Assembly: GCA_022818135.1 (NCBI GenBank)
Contig: JAFMSR010000017.1
Span: 9,318,340 to 9,382,339 of the forward strand
Reading direction: 5' to 3'
Source of the DNA: Saxidomus purpurata
Lineage: Eukaryota > Mollusca > Bivalvia > Venerida > Veneridae
Length of the DNA: 64,000 nt
The stretch's first letter is position 1, and each line of letters starts with the position of its first letter. Positions 1-11,927 of the stretch are shown here, piece after piece. The position numbers and the translations under genes were made by a program. The notes under the pieces are model-generated. The model saw only the letters and a list, made by a program, of their open reading frames with translations, made no database searches and was not told the DNA's origin.

Positions 1-1307
1 TAAGCACTGATCTCAAGATGTTGTATTAAGACAGGAAGATTAAATAGGCTATCTGATGTGTCCATGTATGTGGTATTTATATCACTGAAAGACAGCTTTA
101 AAGTCATAAACTTCTGGGATCATATATAACATAATTTCTGTGCTGTAACATGCGCCATGAGATCACACAACAACATTCAAGTCATACTGTATTTGCTATA
201 TTAGACTGTCATATATCACATAACCATTGTTATTATATTTACAAACCATGCTAACTCTCTGCATGTTTATGGTATTTATTCAAACTTACGACATTTTTTG
301 TTGTGTTACACATTTGTACTACAGAGTTGAACATCAATATGTAAATTGTTTGGATCACTATGAGCCTCATATTATTGTATTGTATAGTTATGTTACCTCA
401 TTAATTCATGTACAACATGAAATGAGTGTAATAAAGAGATTGAATTGACTTATCACACAATCTCTATGTTGCAACATATGCTACATGGTAACTGCACACA
501 ATCACAAACACAGTCATTGCTCATACTAGATATATCGAACTAGGTAAATGAAGTAATTTACAAACATTTTCATCAAAAATTATACCAACCATGCAAGTTC
601 CTACTTTTAATACCGAAAGACTACTGAAAGAAAAAAGAAACGCGGAGTATGAAAAAATGCGATGTTCTTATACTCGTCACAGATACAGATTCCATTATTC
701 ATATCGAATTGTCACTTCGTTCAAACATTATATACAGCTAAAAGAAGTTCAGAGGGGTCATAAACTAATGATTTTTTTTTTAATTTGCTCTTTAAAACAT
801 GAATCTTTATACTATTATAGGTAAGGTCTAATACATTCCTTCATATCAACAGGAATATTGATCCTGTGTTTCTTTTTTCCTTCAGTATATAATGTTTTAC
901 CTGAGGAATTAGCATAAAACTCCACTTTAGTGACATCTAAATAATCCCTCCATTAAAGACAGACTGTTACAAAACACCAAAGTTCATTAACATTTACAAG
1001 TATCAAGTTCAACCACTTTTGTTATCCAAACCTTGTATACATACCTCTGATATTATGTCCAGGTTGGGAATGTAAATGTTCGGGTCAAGACAAGGCCATC
1101 ATGTATAAGTTTAATGTTCTTCTCTTTCATGACTGACCAACTGTTAAAGCGCGGTGTAATTTCAATCAAAAGCACTTCTTTAATTTCACCATTCAACATT
1201 GGATTTTCTCATCCTTTTTTTTTTAATTTAAGTTATCAGGATGTATTAAACAAGGACTTCAAAAAATTTCCCTATCATATCCCATCCATGAATTACTTGG
1301 GTTTTAA
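1..1307. other. AT-rich stretch, no gene seen
   Basis: No ORF here has coding character or convincing splice sites. Short open frames on both strands look like chance in AT-rich DNA. A pyrimidine-rich stretch ending in AG near 880 is followed at once by stops in all useful frames. Confidence 0.5.
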
Positions 1308-1957
1308 CAAAGCTTTTATCAGTATAATAGCAAAACAAAATTCTGCTGCTTCGTAAGTAAACTAGGAAATTGAATCATAAAAAAAAGTCAAAATCTATCA
1401 CTATATATTCAATTTTTGGTAAATTAATTGTTTGATACAAAATGTACCCCTGAACACTATTGCTAAGTTTGATATAACTACCAGAAGTGGTTACTGAGAT
1501 ATGTGCATGATAGTATACCTTGCATGCAAAACTTTAACCAAATTTTCAAAGTCAAACAAGGGCCATAATTTGCAATAAATTTAAACAAGGGTTATCTGAC
1601 TTGACTGTGTGACACCCCTAAAGACATGACTGAAGTTTCAAGTCAATATCATAAGTGGTTACTGAGATATGTGCATGATACGTAGTACCTAGCAGGCAAA
1701 ACTTTAACCAAATTTTCAAAGTCAAACAAGGGCCATAATTTGCACTAAATTTGACTGTGTGACACCCCTTAAGACATTAACAAAGTTTCAAGTCAATGAT
1801 ATCATAAGTGGTTAATACTGAGGTATGTACATGATAGTACTTAGCAAGCAAAACTTTAACCAAAGCTGCAATGCCGACGCCGACGCCAACGCCAACACCG
1901 ACGCACAAGTGACTGTAATAGCTCTCCATATTCTCCGAATAGTTGAGCTAAAAGTAT
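1308..1957. repeat. Truncated copy of the 47884-49260 composite repeat element
   Basis: About 650 bp matches the element at 47884-49260. It starts inside the element, at the point corresponding to about 47935, so the left hairpin and left subterminal repeat are missing. It then carries two to three degenerate units of the ~167-bp core (containing agggccataatttgc and aagtggttactgag). It ends in a GCCGAC-type microsatellite (1867-1905) and the right terminus AGTTGAGCTAAAA. The terminus has one change from the AGTCGAGC of the full copy. Confidence 0.75.
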
Positions 1958-4364
1958 ACTTAATGTTCCAACTTTATAATGTCCACCGCAAACATTTGTC
2001 TGTAACCAGTGTAGATCATGACTAATGAACGCAATCATGTTTTCTGATCAAGGTTTAATCATCAAACTGTAGGAACACCCTTTTCTGTGTACAATCTAAG
2101 TAACCCTGGCCATGCTAAATTTCTAACAAGTACCATTTATTGTTTAAAAGGGTGGACACTGAAACAGGAAACAGTGGAGGGTAGGGGCTAAATATCTAAC
2201 TCCCTATAAATCAATCACTCAACCCAATCAACAAATTCACAGTAGCAACAAGTCTGTTCTACATTTCATTTATATTTTGGAGAAACTCTGATCAATAAAG
2301 TATCACATACCAGTGTTTCAGTAGCATGCACAATCTTGCATGTTAATTATGGCATGTGTGTAACAGCTTGTATGTTTTAAAAACAGATCTAGGCCACTGG
2401 AGCAGTGTGTCAGTGGGCTAATAAATCATGAAGTTATGTAGGCCAAACCAAGCCTCTCATTGGTTTCCTAGCCAGTTCTATAGACCATTTCCACAGATAC
2501 ATAGGATACAGCTAAGTGGATAGAATTCTTACCACAGTTTAATGTAATAGTCTTGAAATACCAAACAGTATTTTTCCATGCTGCAGATACATAACTTATA
2601 ACATTAGTTCTTATTTAGTTTAACTGGGAATATTTCAAGCATTCAGTCAATCAATTTCAGCCACCTGCCTCGCTGTTAGGAACTTGCAATATGGAAGATA
2701 TCTTAATTAACATCAAAGCCTAATGTATTACTGCTCCTCTGAATTTGTTTAATGCCGACTACTGTTATAATACTGATCTTTAATACTTCTTTTAAAAACT
2801 AAGACAACCCTACAAAATCTAAAACTAAAAGTATACTATTTTCATATGCACGCAAGTTACTGTCATTTGACACTGACTCGTTCTGGCCTTATATTGCTTT
2901 GACATTCCTAGCAATGACTCAAGTTACTTCAAACGATTGTCACAAATTCACAAAACACAGTGGTTAAGAAATCAGAAACCTACCTGTGGTGAAGTGTAAT
3001 TATTTCAAATTGCACAGTATACCCAAGGCATCAGATGATGAAAGAACTCAGTATAGTCATTTTCTACATTTTTGTAACATAATTTCTAGTAAATTCTATC
3101 CAATAACACAGGTACTGTGTCTGAAATAATTACTATAGCAACTAGTTACTACATCCTTGCACCATCCTTCTCATAATTGATGATCAGGGCCCGTAACATA
3201 GCATTTATATCTTGAAACTGTCCCTTGAAGGGCAATAAATTTTTATCGATTTCATTGGGGCAATAAATTTTATTGATTGAACTTGTGGGTTCTGTTTTAC
3301 TTATTGAAAATGGTAAAAATTGCAAAGTTTATCCTTTGGGTCTAACTGGATCAGCCCAACCCACAAAGCCCATCGAATTCAGTGTCTCAAGAAATACAAT
3401 GGTTTCACAGCATACACACAGACAGACATAACTCTACAGTATGGCACTACAACAGTCACTGTGCATCTGGAATAAAACTTTTGAGGTATCCTGAGCTGGA
3501 TGAATACCTTAGCATATGGTATGTGTATGTTATTCTTTCTGTTATTCATACCATGTTCATGCAGCACAGGTGTTTTTTCTCATTTTTGTTTCGTTTCATT
3601 TCAAAAGCAATCTACAAAATGTTTTAATTTCCACGGAAAATTGTCATTAACAAGAACTAAGAGGTTTTCCCACTCCTTATGTTACCATATCATCAAGATC
3701 ATAATGGAGGCATTAATCACTCCCCTGCCCCCCACACTACCCCCATTATTTTTTGTTCTTCTTTTCATCACTAAAACAATAAAAATCAGCAGCTTGTGAA
3801 AACTGACAACAGCTTTTCTACCATTGCTACTTTGTGCAGTCATTAACAATAAAAAATATGCACACCCTCCCATCTTGATCCAGTCAGCTGTTACAAATGA
3901 CACCGATAGTTTCCAAAACATGCATTTCATCTTATGAGTATGCAACATTACACCCTGTTTAATGCATTATATACTCCAGCATACACTCACTAATGATAAA
4001 ATCTATACCCAGTAACAACATCAATGGAAGCAGCTTTTAAGCTTTAATGAGCCAGTGGCAGATGATAACTGTAACCATTTACAACAGCTTCAAACAAGAG
4101 CTTTTTTCCTTCTATGCGAGAGCTTTTTTCCTTCTATGCAGGGCCCATTTACAGGCACCTTCCCCTCAGAAAAATTCATACAAATCATGCAGATTTCCAT
4201 TAAATTTTTGACCCCTCATGCTCATAAACTGCACAATTTCCCTTTGAATAAGGGGTTTAGGGCTCTTCCCTTCTCTGTAAAAATATTTACCTTGAGAGTC
4301 ACACTTCACAGTCAACTTCACCTACAAATCAATACTGATGTCAAAGAAAGAAGTGAACTTGGTT
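1958..4364. other. No gene recognised
   Basis: AT-rich DNA. There is a short duplication near 3225-3275 (two nearby copies of gggcaataaattt). An open frame at 3382-3516 ends at a possible donor (ATATG|GTATGT), but it lacks an acceptor and its antisense frame is equally open, so I do not call it an exon. Confidence 0.4.
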
Positions 4365-4470
4365 GGTACCTGGCTGGGGTTCAAACCCACGTGTTTCAAG
4401 TGAACACTTTACATCATCAGAATGAGACACTGTATGCCTCTGTGATCATTTTCCATACAATGCACTACAG
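4365..4470 (-). repeat. tRNA-derived SINE remnant
   Basis: On the minus strand GGGTTTGAACCCC matches a B box and T arm. Before it lies a plausible anticodon arm, GTGTT-CACTTGA-AACAC. The D-arm and A-box region is badly degraded. This is what an old tRNA-headed SINE fragment would look like. No target duplication or tail was found. Confidence 0.35.
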
Positions 4471-4959
4471 GTTTTCGAATGTTCCTAAACAAAACATCTG
4501 AAAGCTGCAGGGAAATGCATGGCGCGTTTCCAATATTTGACAAAAAATGCTGTAAGACTGTACACACATTTACATGTATTTATATGAACTACATATTTCA
4601 TAATGACAAAATTTATGCAAACTGACTCATTTGAAACTCTGATTTTAATAAACATAATGGTAGAAACAAACCTCGATTCATTGCTAGATATCCCTGAATT
4701 TGTTCTCCGACTTGCAGAAAATAGATCCGTGACTTCAAATAAATCAGTTACATGTTGCCACATTTCCAAACGCAATAGTGTAATTTTTTCACAACACTGT
4801 CTCCCCTAATGCGCTATGTGTTGATTGGTTAGCGTCAAAATATCTAGAATACTCTGCCACAAATAGCGCCAAAACTGACATTTCAGGACACCATGATGAA
4901 ACAATAACAGCAATATTTATACATATTTGATGTTATATTCTCACCATTCCTTCACATAC

Positions 4960-5037
4960 TATAAAAGGCACAAGCAGCAGGGATTCTGAGTTGCGGAATG
5001 TGATTAAAAATTCATCAGTGCAATTTACTATCAACAG
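4960..5037 (+). promoter_or_regulatory. TATA-box promoter and non-coding first exon candidate
   Basis: A canonical TATAAAAGG lies at 4960-4968. About 25-30 bp downstream a short GC-mixed leader begins, and at 5037 it reaches a good 5' splice site (AACAG|GTAATG). An inverted CCAAT box (GATTGG) occurs near 4821. TATA box, leader and donor in the expected order and spacing suggest a plus-strand transcription start with an untranslated first exon. I could not find the following coding exon, so the gene is unknown. Confidence 0.35.
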
Positions 5038-5559
5038 GTAATGTTCAGGCATGACTGTAACACACTATAATATACTGGCTTCAACAAACACTTAAGGAAA
5101 AGCATATCAATACATTGAATTTTTCAGTATGTTTTATTTATCACCTTTGTGTCAACTTCTTTTACCTTGTTACTGCCTTTATTACCTGACCATCATTAAA
5201 AAAATCAAATTACCTGTTCCGCGCTAAATCAGTAGATCTCCTTATTTTGTAAATAGTACCTTATAAATTATATCAGAGTTGTTGTTTTTTTTTGTTTGTT
5301 TTTTAATAGTTATAATATGGTCCACTTGATAATAACAGAAAGAAGTTTCTTTGTTTGTAGGAGTTAAGCCCCTTTCAAATGTATTTCATTCATTATTACA
5401 AGCCGCCAGTTTACCTCAGACCATTGTTCCTTGGAAAGACTAATACTAGAACTCTACCCTCCATAAGAAACTTTTGCACATAAAGAGACATGGTCAGTAG
5501 CAGGCTATGACACTGTATCAATGAGTGGTTACATAATTAAGGTCAGCAGTGCTTATCAT

Positions 5560-5955
5560 ACGGAACACCTCTATTTTGACTATGCCAAGGGCCACAACTC
5601 TGCTGTTACTACCCTGATATAAAAACTTAAACCATGTGCACCCCTTTTCATCTCAGCAAACACTTGTGTTAAGTTTGGTGACTCTGTCAATTACATAAGC
5701 TGTAGTGTGTGCCACAAACTTGACATAAAGAATGCCTTAAGTTTGACTTAAAGTAAAGGGGTATAACTCAGGTGTTACTGGTAAGACATAACACTAAAAC
5801 CCAAGTGCACAACTTTTCATCCCAATGAACATTTGAGTAAAGTCAGATGACTCTTTGTCAATTACTTAAGGAGCAGTGCGTGCCACAAACGTGCCATATA
5901 GAATACTTTAATTTTGACTAAATCAAGGGCCATAATTCTGCAATAAACTAAACAG
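5560..5955. repeat. Degenerate dispersed tandem repeat, about 180-bp unit
   Basis: Two and a half diverged units, each containing a ccaagggcca(c/t)aa motif, then a ttaagtttgg- or gtaaagtcag-like segment, and a gtgccacaaac(t/g)tg segment. The style matches the cores of the composite elements elsewhere in the window. No hairpin or terminal repeats were seen here, so this is a core fragment. Confidence 0.55.
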
Positions 5956-7057
5956 AACATAGTTCTATCAATATTCTATATGTAAGTTGATAATTCTACA
6001 TATAAGAATTTAAAGTGCTGATGGTACTTTAATCATTAATTTTACTAATGATTTATACACATTTCTTGTTTCAACTAATTGCTCACTATTAATTGCCTTA
6101 ATTATTATTCATGCTAGACGAACATATGATTATATTTTTCAGTAAATACTGAAAAAGTTTTTTTCAAAAGGAAAATAAATCACAGTTTCGTTTTTCATTA
6201 CTTTTTATCTTGCATTTAATTTTAACAGGATTTTGTTTTCTTTTTTCGATTTCTCTGCTGAAATTTCAAACCGTTTCAAATCTTAGTATTAGATATTTTA
6301 TCACCACTGACAAGATAGAACAATTGTAAAACAAGGAATTCAATCTTGTGTCTTTTCTGTAATGCACTAAAAGTTCAATCAAGAAGCTTAAAATTGCCTT
6401 AAATGGAAGATTTTTATCACCAACTGCACTAAAACACAAACTAATTCCACTTTTGCACTATAATTCCATCTTCAAAAGTTTGTGTAGCTCAAAAACATCC
6501 AACCACTGATACAACACTCCACAATGATACACAAACACCAAAGCAATATTACAGTATAAAAACATAAAACGAAAACTTCTTTATTTTTATCTAAACACTG
6601 CTTGATCTACAAGCAATTCTGCAATCAACCTTAAAGAAAACTTAGAAATCTATAAAACCTAACACAATTATACATGGTAACACAATCCTATTGCTATATG
6701 GCCTTGAAGGCAGAACCTTCTAATCAATATTTTGCAAACATTACAAGCTTTTCTTATATCCAGACATTCTGCCTGTATACTCCTGCTAGGGCAGTTTTTA
6801 TCTATATTTTTTATTTGGCTGTTGGCTTCTAATCAGCTTTTTACATTTACATTCAACCTACTGCCTTTATCTGGTGTGAGTAATGCATGTGTTATTGTTT
6901 TTTTAAAGCTATACTGTTTAATAATTTAACACTTATCCCAGCTGGGAAGCACCTGATTTTGCTTTTGCTTTTGCAGGCTGTGTACATTTTCTCTGAACAG
7001 TTAATGGTATTGGTGGACTTATCCATTTTACACATCCTGAAGGAAAAGGGTACCAAA
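5956..7057. other. No gene recognised
   Basis: AT-rich sequence. A strong acceptor-like stretch ends at about 6976 (cttttgcttttgcag). The open frame after it runs straight into the LTR element at 7058 and has no donor, so I leave it uncalled. Confidence 0.4.
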
Positions 7058-7080
7058 TGTCACAGGGTGAGAAAAATGTG

Positions 7081-7153
7081 CAGCCAGACCGGGGCTCGAA
7101 CCCGGGGCCTTTCGCTTACAGGGCGAATGCTCTACCGACTGAGCTACCGGGCC
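7081..7153 (-). tRNA. tRNA-like sequence within LTR 1 (anticodon TGT, probably not a functional tRNA)
   Basis: A full cloverleaf can be drawn on the minus strand. It has an acceptor stem GGCCCGG/TCTGGCT with one C-T mismatch and G-U ends, a D arm GCTC...GAGC, an anticodon stem TTCGC/GCGAA with loop CCTGTAA, a 5-nt variable loop and a T arm CCGGG-TTCGAGC-CCCGG. The A box TAGCTCAGTCGG (7135-7146) and B box GGTTCGAGCC (7093-7102) are essentially canonical. C at position 33 instead of the universal U, and the imperfect acceptor, argue against use in translation. It is more likely an internal Pol III promoter for the element. Confidence 0.45.
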
Positions 7154-7262
7154 GCTTACACATATTCTCCCCAATTGTGAACTGAGTCCGAACTGTGACA
7201 TACTCCCCCACCATACGGGTTAAGAGATCAAGGTAAACATGATCTCGAAGTATCCAGTCACA

Positions 7263-7280
7263 GTCCCATGTTGGGCGCCA
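7263..7280 (-). promoter_or_regulatory. Primer-binding site, tRNA-Lys type
   Basis: TGGCGCCCAACATGGGAC on the minus strand, 2 nt inside the LTR end. It begins with TGG, complementary to the CCA tail. The first 11 bases match the 3' end of metazoan tRNA-Lys(CTT), as I know it. The same site recurs at 7488-7505. Confidence 0.7.
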
Positions 7281-7305
7281 AATGTCACAGGGTGAGAAAA
7301 ATGTG

Positions 7306-7378
7306 CAGCCAGACCGGGGCTCAAACCCGGGGCCTTTCGCTTACAGGGCGAATGCTCTACCGACTGAGCTACCGGGCC
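7306..7378 (-). tRNA. tRNA-like sequence within LTR 2
   Basis: Second copy, 225 bp from the first, identical except for one base in the T loop (GGTTTGAGCC instead of GGTTCGAGCC). The third copy, in the truncated LTR from 7508, has a changed anticodon stem and lacks the D arm and 5' acceptor strand. Confidence 0.45.
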
Positions 7379-7586
7379 GCTTACACATATTCTCCCCAAT
7401 TGTGAACTGAGTCCGAACTGTGACATACTCCCCCACCATACGGGTTAAGAGATCAAGGTAAACATGATCTCGAAGTATCCAGTCACAGTCCCATGTTGGG
7501 CGCCAAATGTCACAGGGTGAGAAAAATGTGCAGCCAGACCGGGGCTCAAACCCGGGGCCTTTCCCTGACAGGGCGAATGCTCTACC

Positions 7587-10500
7587 TTGACCAATCCCTT
7601 AAGGGCTGACATATATTAAAGGACCTATAAAGGATAAATATTTTACATTCATCATCAACTTCATAGAATAATTAAATCACTGGAACAGAAAACAAGCCAT
7701 ATATATATATGCAATATATTTTATGGAAGATTATGTAAAATCATTTTTATTTATATTTATACCCCTTCTTCCCATAAAATGGTATACAAAAAAGTTCTTT
7801 CCATTATAAACGACCGACAGAATAATGCAACATGCTAATCATTTCAGTAAGTGCATGCAAAATGCTTCAATAAACATGATGACAAATTAAGTTTGATAAA
7901 CTAACAAATATAATAAAATATTAAATCTGTATTCATAAATATTCTGTTTAAGCCTAATTGTTAGGCAAAAAATATCACTAAGCACTTGAGATTCAACTTA
8001 GAAACAATACTGCAGAAGTTATTTTTAGCACCATAATAATTATTGTGGCAAGTGAGTCTTAATTCTTTTGAAAGTTAAAACAAAAGGTTTAGAAACCCTG
8101 CTTCCTGAAGTCCTTCAAACGTGAATATTTTTACATGTAATTAAGTCTTGAACATAAGAGTAGCATATAAACTTATATTGCACATTTCATGCCTACATAG
8201 CAGCACAATTCCTATATATATAAAAGCTCTAAGGCACCCCACTTTGTTCAAGCCAAAAGTTTTTATTTGTAGAAATTAAACTTTATGACATCAGTTAATT
8301 CTGTGTCTTTAATTATGCTAGTATCAATAATTACACTGATGCTTGGGGTCTGAACCTCACCCCCTCAGTAGGCCTGACCCTCGCACACCTGCTCATTGCA
8401 GTATCTTTAAATACATCCTACAACTGCATGGAAGCTAACCAATTACAGATGCAATTCCTTATTCTAATTACCTACTGATCACATGTATATAAATACAAGA
8501 TTTGAAACAAATGGATTTCCTCTATCACAGCTCAGGTATACTGCGTTTATGTCATTTCTAAAAATATTAACGATTCGAAAACTATAGGCACCCGGCTATG
8601 GTCTTTATCGATCGAATAAAAATGGAATCAGTCGTTTTATTTATAAATCTGCTTTAAAATTGACCGCTATAGCATTCACACAAGACAAAATCCCCGCTGT
8701 AAACGTAATGGTACCACATACGTTATTTCATATACTGCGATGCGGGAAACCTATTTTTATAACTTCATGTATATACTAAATCTGATTTGTGCATAAGTGA
8801 CAGAAGTGTTTTGCCTCGAAATTCTTTTAATTCAACTGTATTCGATGCAATTTGAAGTGGGATTATATTCAGAAAAGTGTTTTGCATTGGAAAAACCGGT
8901 TAGTTACTCCTTACTTAATCACGCCTGAAATATGCCATTGCAGTTTTCAGTTGTTTCAAATCTTGTATTTATATACGTCCTGTACAAATTGGGACAAGAA
9001 TAGATTGGATCACAAGTCCATACCACAAGCATCTGTGAATAATTATAGTTGGTTGGGTAGGTAGGATCTCTTGTCTGCTTGATGCACCCATCAATTATTT
9101 CAAAAACTTGTTCATGCACTAAATCAAGTTAACACTTTGTACACTAAGAAGTTTACAGTAGCTCAGGTAGTTGCTTGAGGGACACAGCTGTTAAACTCAT
9201 TCAGTACTTTATCAAAGTGGAACAACAGCTGCATTATCAATTTTAGCATAAGGGGAGAGAACTTGTAATTTAGCCTTAGCAGAGTTATGCAACTTAAAAT
9301 ACTAAATGGTACAATGATCATATGAATCTGTACATAGCAATGTTTCTAAGCAATGATGTAGAATCTTTTATTACTGTATCATGGCTAAGAAATTTTGCCC
9401 TTATAGATTCTGGCCAAGTTAAAAGAAAAATGATTCAAAGTGCTGAAAATATATGATTGCTTTAGTAAAATCACAAAGAATATATCACTGGACAAATCGG
9501 CCAAGTACAAAAGACGAATGAATCAACTGACTAGTGTAGAAGTTCCCTTTACTTGTACTAATCTCCTTGACAACCAACTTTTCAACACTAAACACATTCT
9601 GTATCTTAAATTTTCCGCAAAGGAGTCTTAAAACAGCATTATTTTCCCCTCTATTAGAGCTTCAAAGCGCCTTTCCATTAATTATTGAATATATGACTTG
9701 TGGATTTGATCTGGAGTTAAATCTACTCTCAACATTGACTGTCTACAAGAGAATCAACTGGTGATAAATCCCTACATTTCTGAACTCATATAAATGACTT
9801 ACATACAATTCTCAGTTATTTTTTCTTTTTATTTAAAATCGAGAAAAATGTTGCTAAAGAAACTGCCATAGTCACTATAGTGAATAAAAGAACAAAAGTT
9901 TAAATTATCTTGGTAGCCTGTCTAAACAAAGAACATTATATTCATTTTTTTTTTTTCAAAACAAGAGATTTGGTGGATCCCAGTCCTGTCTGTATCAATG
10001 AAATAAATCATTCATCAGTTTCTCTAAGTCAACTGTACAGAAATCTCACTTACCAAAAATCATTTCTGGCACTGAATGAATGTTTCACATTGGGATGTGT
10101 AAAAATTTCTATGCAGCATTATCTGCAACTTCCCACGATGCAGTGCCATAAAATAGCAGAAGCACAATCTATTACAGGTTACGGAATCTACAATAGAACA
10201 CATTAATCCCGATTCCAGGTAATTACCTGTCATCCAACGCTTTTTCACAGTCACATGATCGGAAATATTCACACAAATGCATGCATGCACAAAATGATAT
10301 GGAACTTGAAGAGAAATGTTGCCATCACACAAGCCCATGACATAATATGTGATGTATGTTTTCTAAATACTGCAAGACTCTTTTTGAACTCTCTTAAAAC
10401 TTAGTATCTACAATCTTGCTTCAAAACTTGACATTTAACCATTTCCAAATAAAAGCTCTAATCATTCACTATGTACAGTACCCTTATATTATTTCTTAGA

Positions 10501-10854
10501 CAAGTGTTCAGACTATGTTGCAAACACTGCAGATCATGACTGTACTGATGTGAGAGCTGATCATGATCTGCACTGTTCATATAGACTTACTCATTTGCTG
10601 ACAGTAAAATTATGCTAACTCCAAGATCACCTTGAAACAAAAATACAGTTCTGGCAACTGCAACCCCACCCTATTCCTAGGTCCTTATTTGTTGTTCAGT
10701 TTCCGATTAATTTATTAGGAAGCATCTGAAGGACAAATCATGGTATATTATCCAGTATATCACTCAAAAGTAAATATATTTCTATTCTAACATGTTAAAT
10801 ATCTAAAATATTTCTAAAGTAACAAACTTTGTCTGCAGAAAACCCTGGGAGACT
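7587..10854. other. No gene recognised
   Basis: AT-rich intergenic-looking DNA with microsatellite-like AT runs (near 7700 and 8210). The segment 8560-8760 has more CpG than its surroundings but no start codon with a donor. Open frames at 9440-9631 and 9910-10206 have no splice support and no recognisable motifs. Confidence 0.4.
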
Positions 10855-11000
10855 TTGGAGCCACTGTAGCACAGTGGTAACACCTTTCCGCTCAAAATTG
10901 TAGCCTCAACTGTTTATCCCTTATAGTGCCATTACGTGGTAGTGTTGTGGTTACTAAGTGTCCTGGTAGTGTCGCTAGGCACCACACAATAATTCCAAAT
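10855..11000 (+). repeat. Possible tRNA-headed SINE
   Basis: GAGCCACTGTAGCACAGTGG followed by TAACACCTTTCCGCTC resembles the 5' half of a tRNA with an A box. The expected B box about 35-45 bp on is weak, and no tail or flanking duplication was identified. It may be a diverged SINE or a chance match. Confidence 0.3.
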
Positions 11001-11296
11001 CACAACATTCATTCACTCTTAGAAGATGACAGTCATGGGAGAGATATATGTAAAACGTAAGAACTTGTAAATTAGTTTAGCACCCTTGTCCAACATCAGT
11101 CAAATAAGTTAACAACCTCACTGCACCAAGTGAACTTAAATCGCCAGCTACACACCAACTGAATATATACGACTAATTAATAACAAAACTGAACCAAGAC
11201 GTATCATGCATCTTTTTCCCATTCTCTCCAGATTAATAATGAATGAAACTAATCACTTTGCTTGCAATAAATTAACAAGGAGAAAGAAAGAGTCAG

Positions 11297-11927
11297 TTAA
11301 TGGCATGTAAGGTGTCTCAGGCCAAAAGGAGATTTAAACTCCAGAGTAAAGATCATTATTAAACCAGGTGATGGGAGGGCTGTGAGCGGGAGACATTTGT
11401 GCACAGTTTTTTCTCAAAGATAAAAAGGCGACACAAAGTATGATAAACAGGATTTAAATAGGAGATGTGGTGGGGGGGCATGCACGCGACACGCGTTTGG
11501 TGCACTTTGGCCAAATTTTTTAAATTCAAGGGAAGTGGGACATGTGTGTTAGGATCCTCATAGAGACCTGCTTGAGAGGGGGGTTTGCACGACACGCGTC
11601 TTGAGCCTTGCCAGTTTTTATCAAGCAGGCCAATGTGTGCATAAGCACAGAGGCTTCAATCTAAGAGACCTTGACCTTGAGCAGGGACGTCCCCCCCGTC
11701 CCCCGTCTTGATGTGCTAGACGTGTGCCTAGTATTTAAAACCTCAAAAGTAGCCGACACGAAGGTAAGAGGACAAATCAAAGGGACTATTGAGGAGGGAG
11801 GGGTAGCGACACGCGTCTGAGGCAGAGGGAAGTTATCAAAAGTTAGAAAAGGGGCACGAGCCACGCGGCAGCGACAGGCAGCGCAGCGCACCCCCTGGCA
11901 AAAAGAATCTACTTAATGGCATGTAAG
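11297..11927. mobile_element. 601-bp CpG-rich insert between 15-bp direct repeats
   Basis: The 15-mer TTAATGGCATGTAAG occurs at 11297-11311 and again, unchanged, at 11913-11927, as a target-site duplication would. The enclosed 601 bp differs from its surroundings. It is GC- and CpG-rich, with the motif CGACACGCGT repeated at about 11487, 11589 and 11809 plus weaker versions. Between them are degenerate ~110-bp units containing similar tttatcaa(a/g) and ttgagcc/ttggtgc pieces. There is no ORF with known domains, no terminal inverted repeat and no poly(A). A long duplication suggests target-primed insertion of a retro-transcript, but I cannot name the family. Confidence 0.5.

Larger units (their letters stand above)
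7058..7586 (-). mobile_element. Tandem miniature LTR retroelement (TRIM-like) with tRNA-like module in its LTRs
   Basis: A 225-bp unit repeats here: LTR 7058-7200, interior 7201-7282, LTR 7283-7425, interior 7426-7507, and truncated LTR 7508-7586. Each complete LTR is 143 bp and starts TGTCACAG and ends CTGTGACA, a perfect 8-bp inverted repeat with TG...CA ends. The two complete LTRs differ at one base that I could find. On the minus strand the interior begins 2 nt after the LTR with TGGCGCCCAACATGGGAC, a primer-binding site type used with tRNA-Lys. It ends with the purine tract TGGTGGGGGAGTA just before the next LTR. The 82-bp interior is mainly these two signals, with no coding capacity, so the element is non-autonomous. 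The LTR-interior-LTR-interior-LTR array suggests unequal or LTR-LTR recombination. The third LTR is broken within its tRNA-like part at about 7586. Confidence 0.85.

Noticed and set aside
7220..7426. 68-codon minus-strand ORF across the LTR element
   Set aside because: It reads through tRNA-like and LTR sequence; such peptides recur as false genes wherever tRNA-like repeats occur.
7058..7507. Hammerhead-ribozyme retrozyme as an explanation for the small tandem LTR element
   Set aside because: I found no CTGATGA...GAAA core on either strand of the 225-bp unit.
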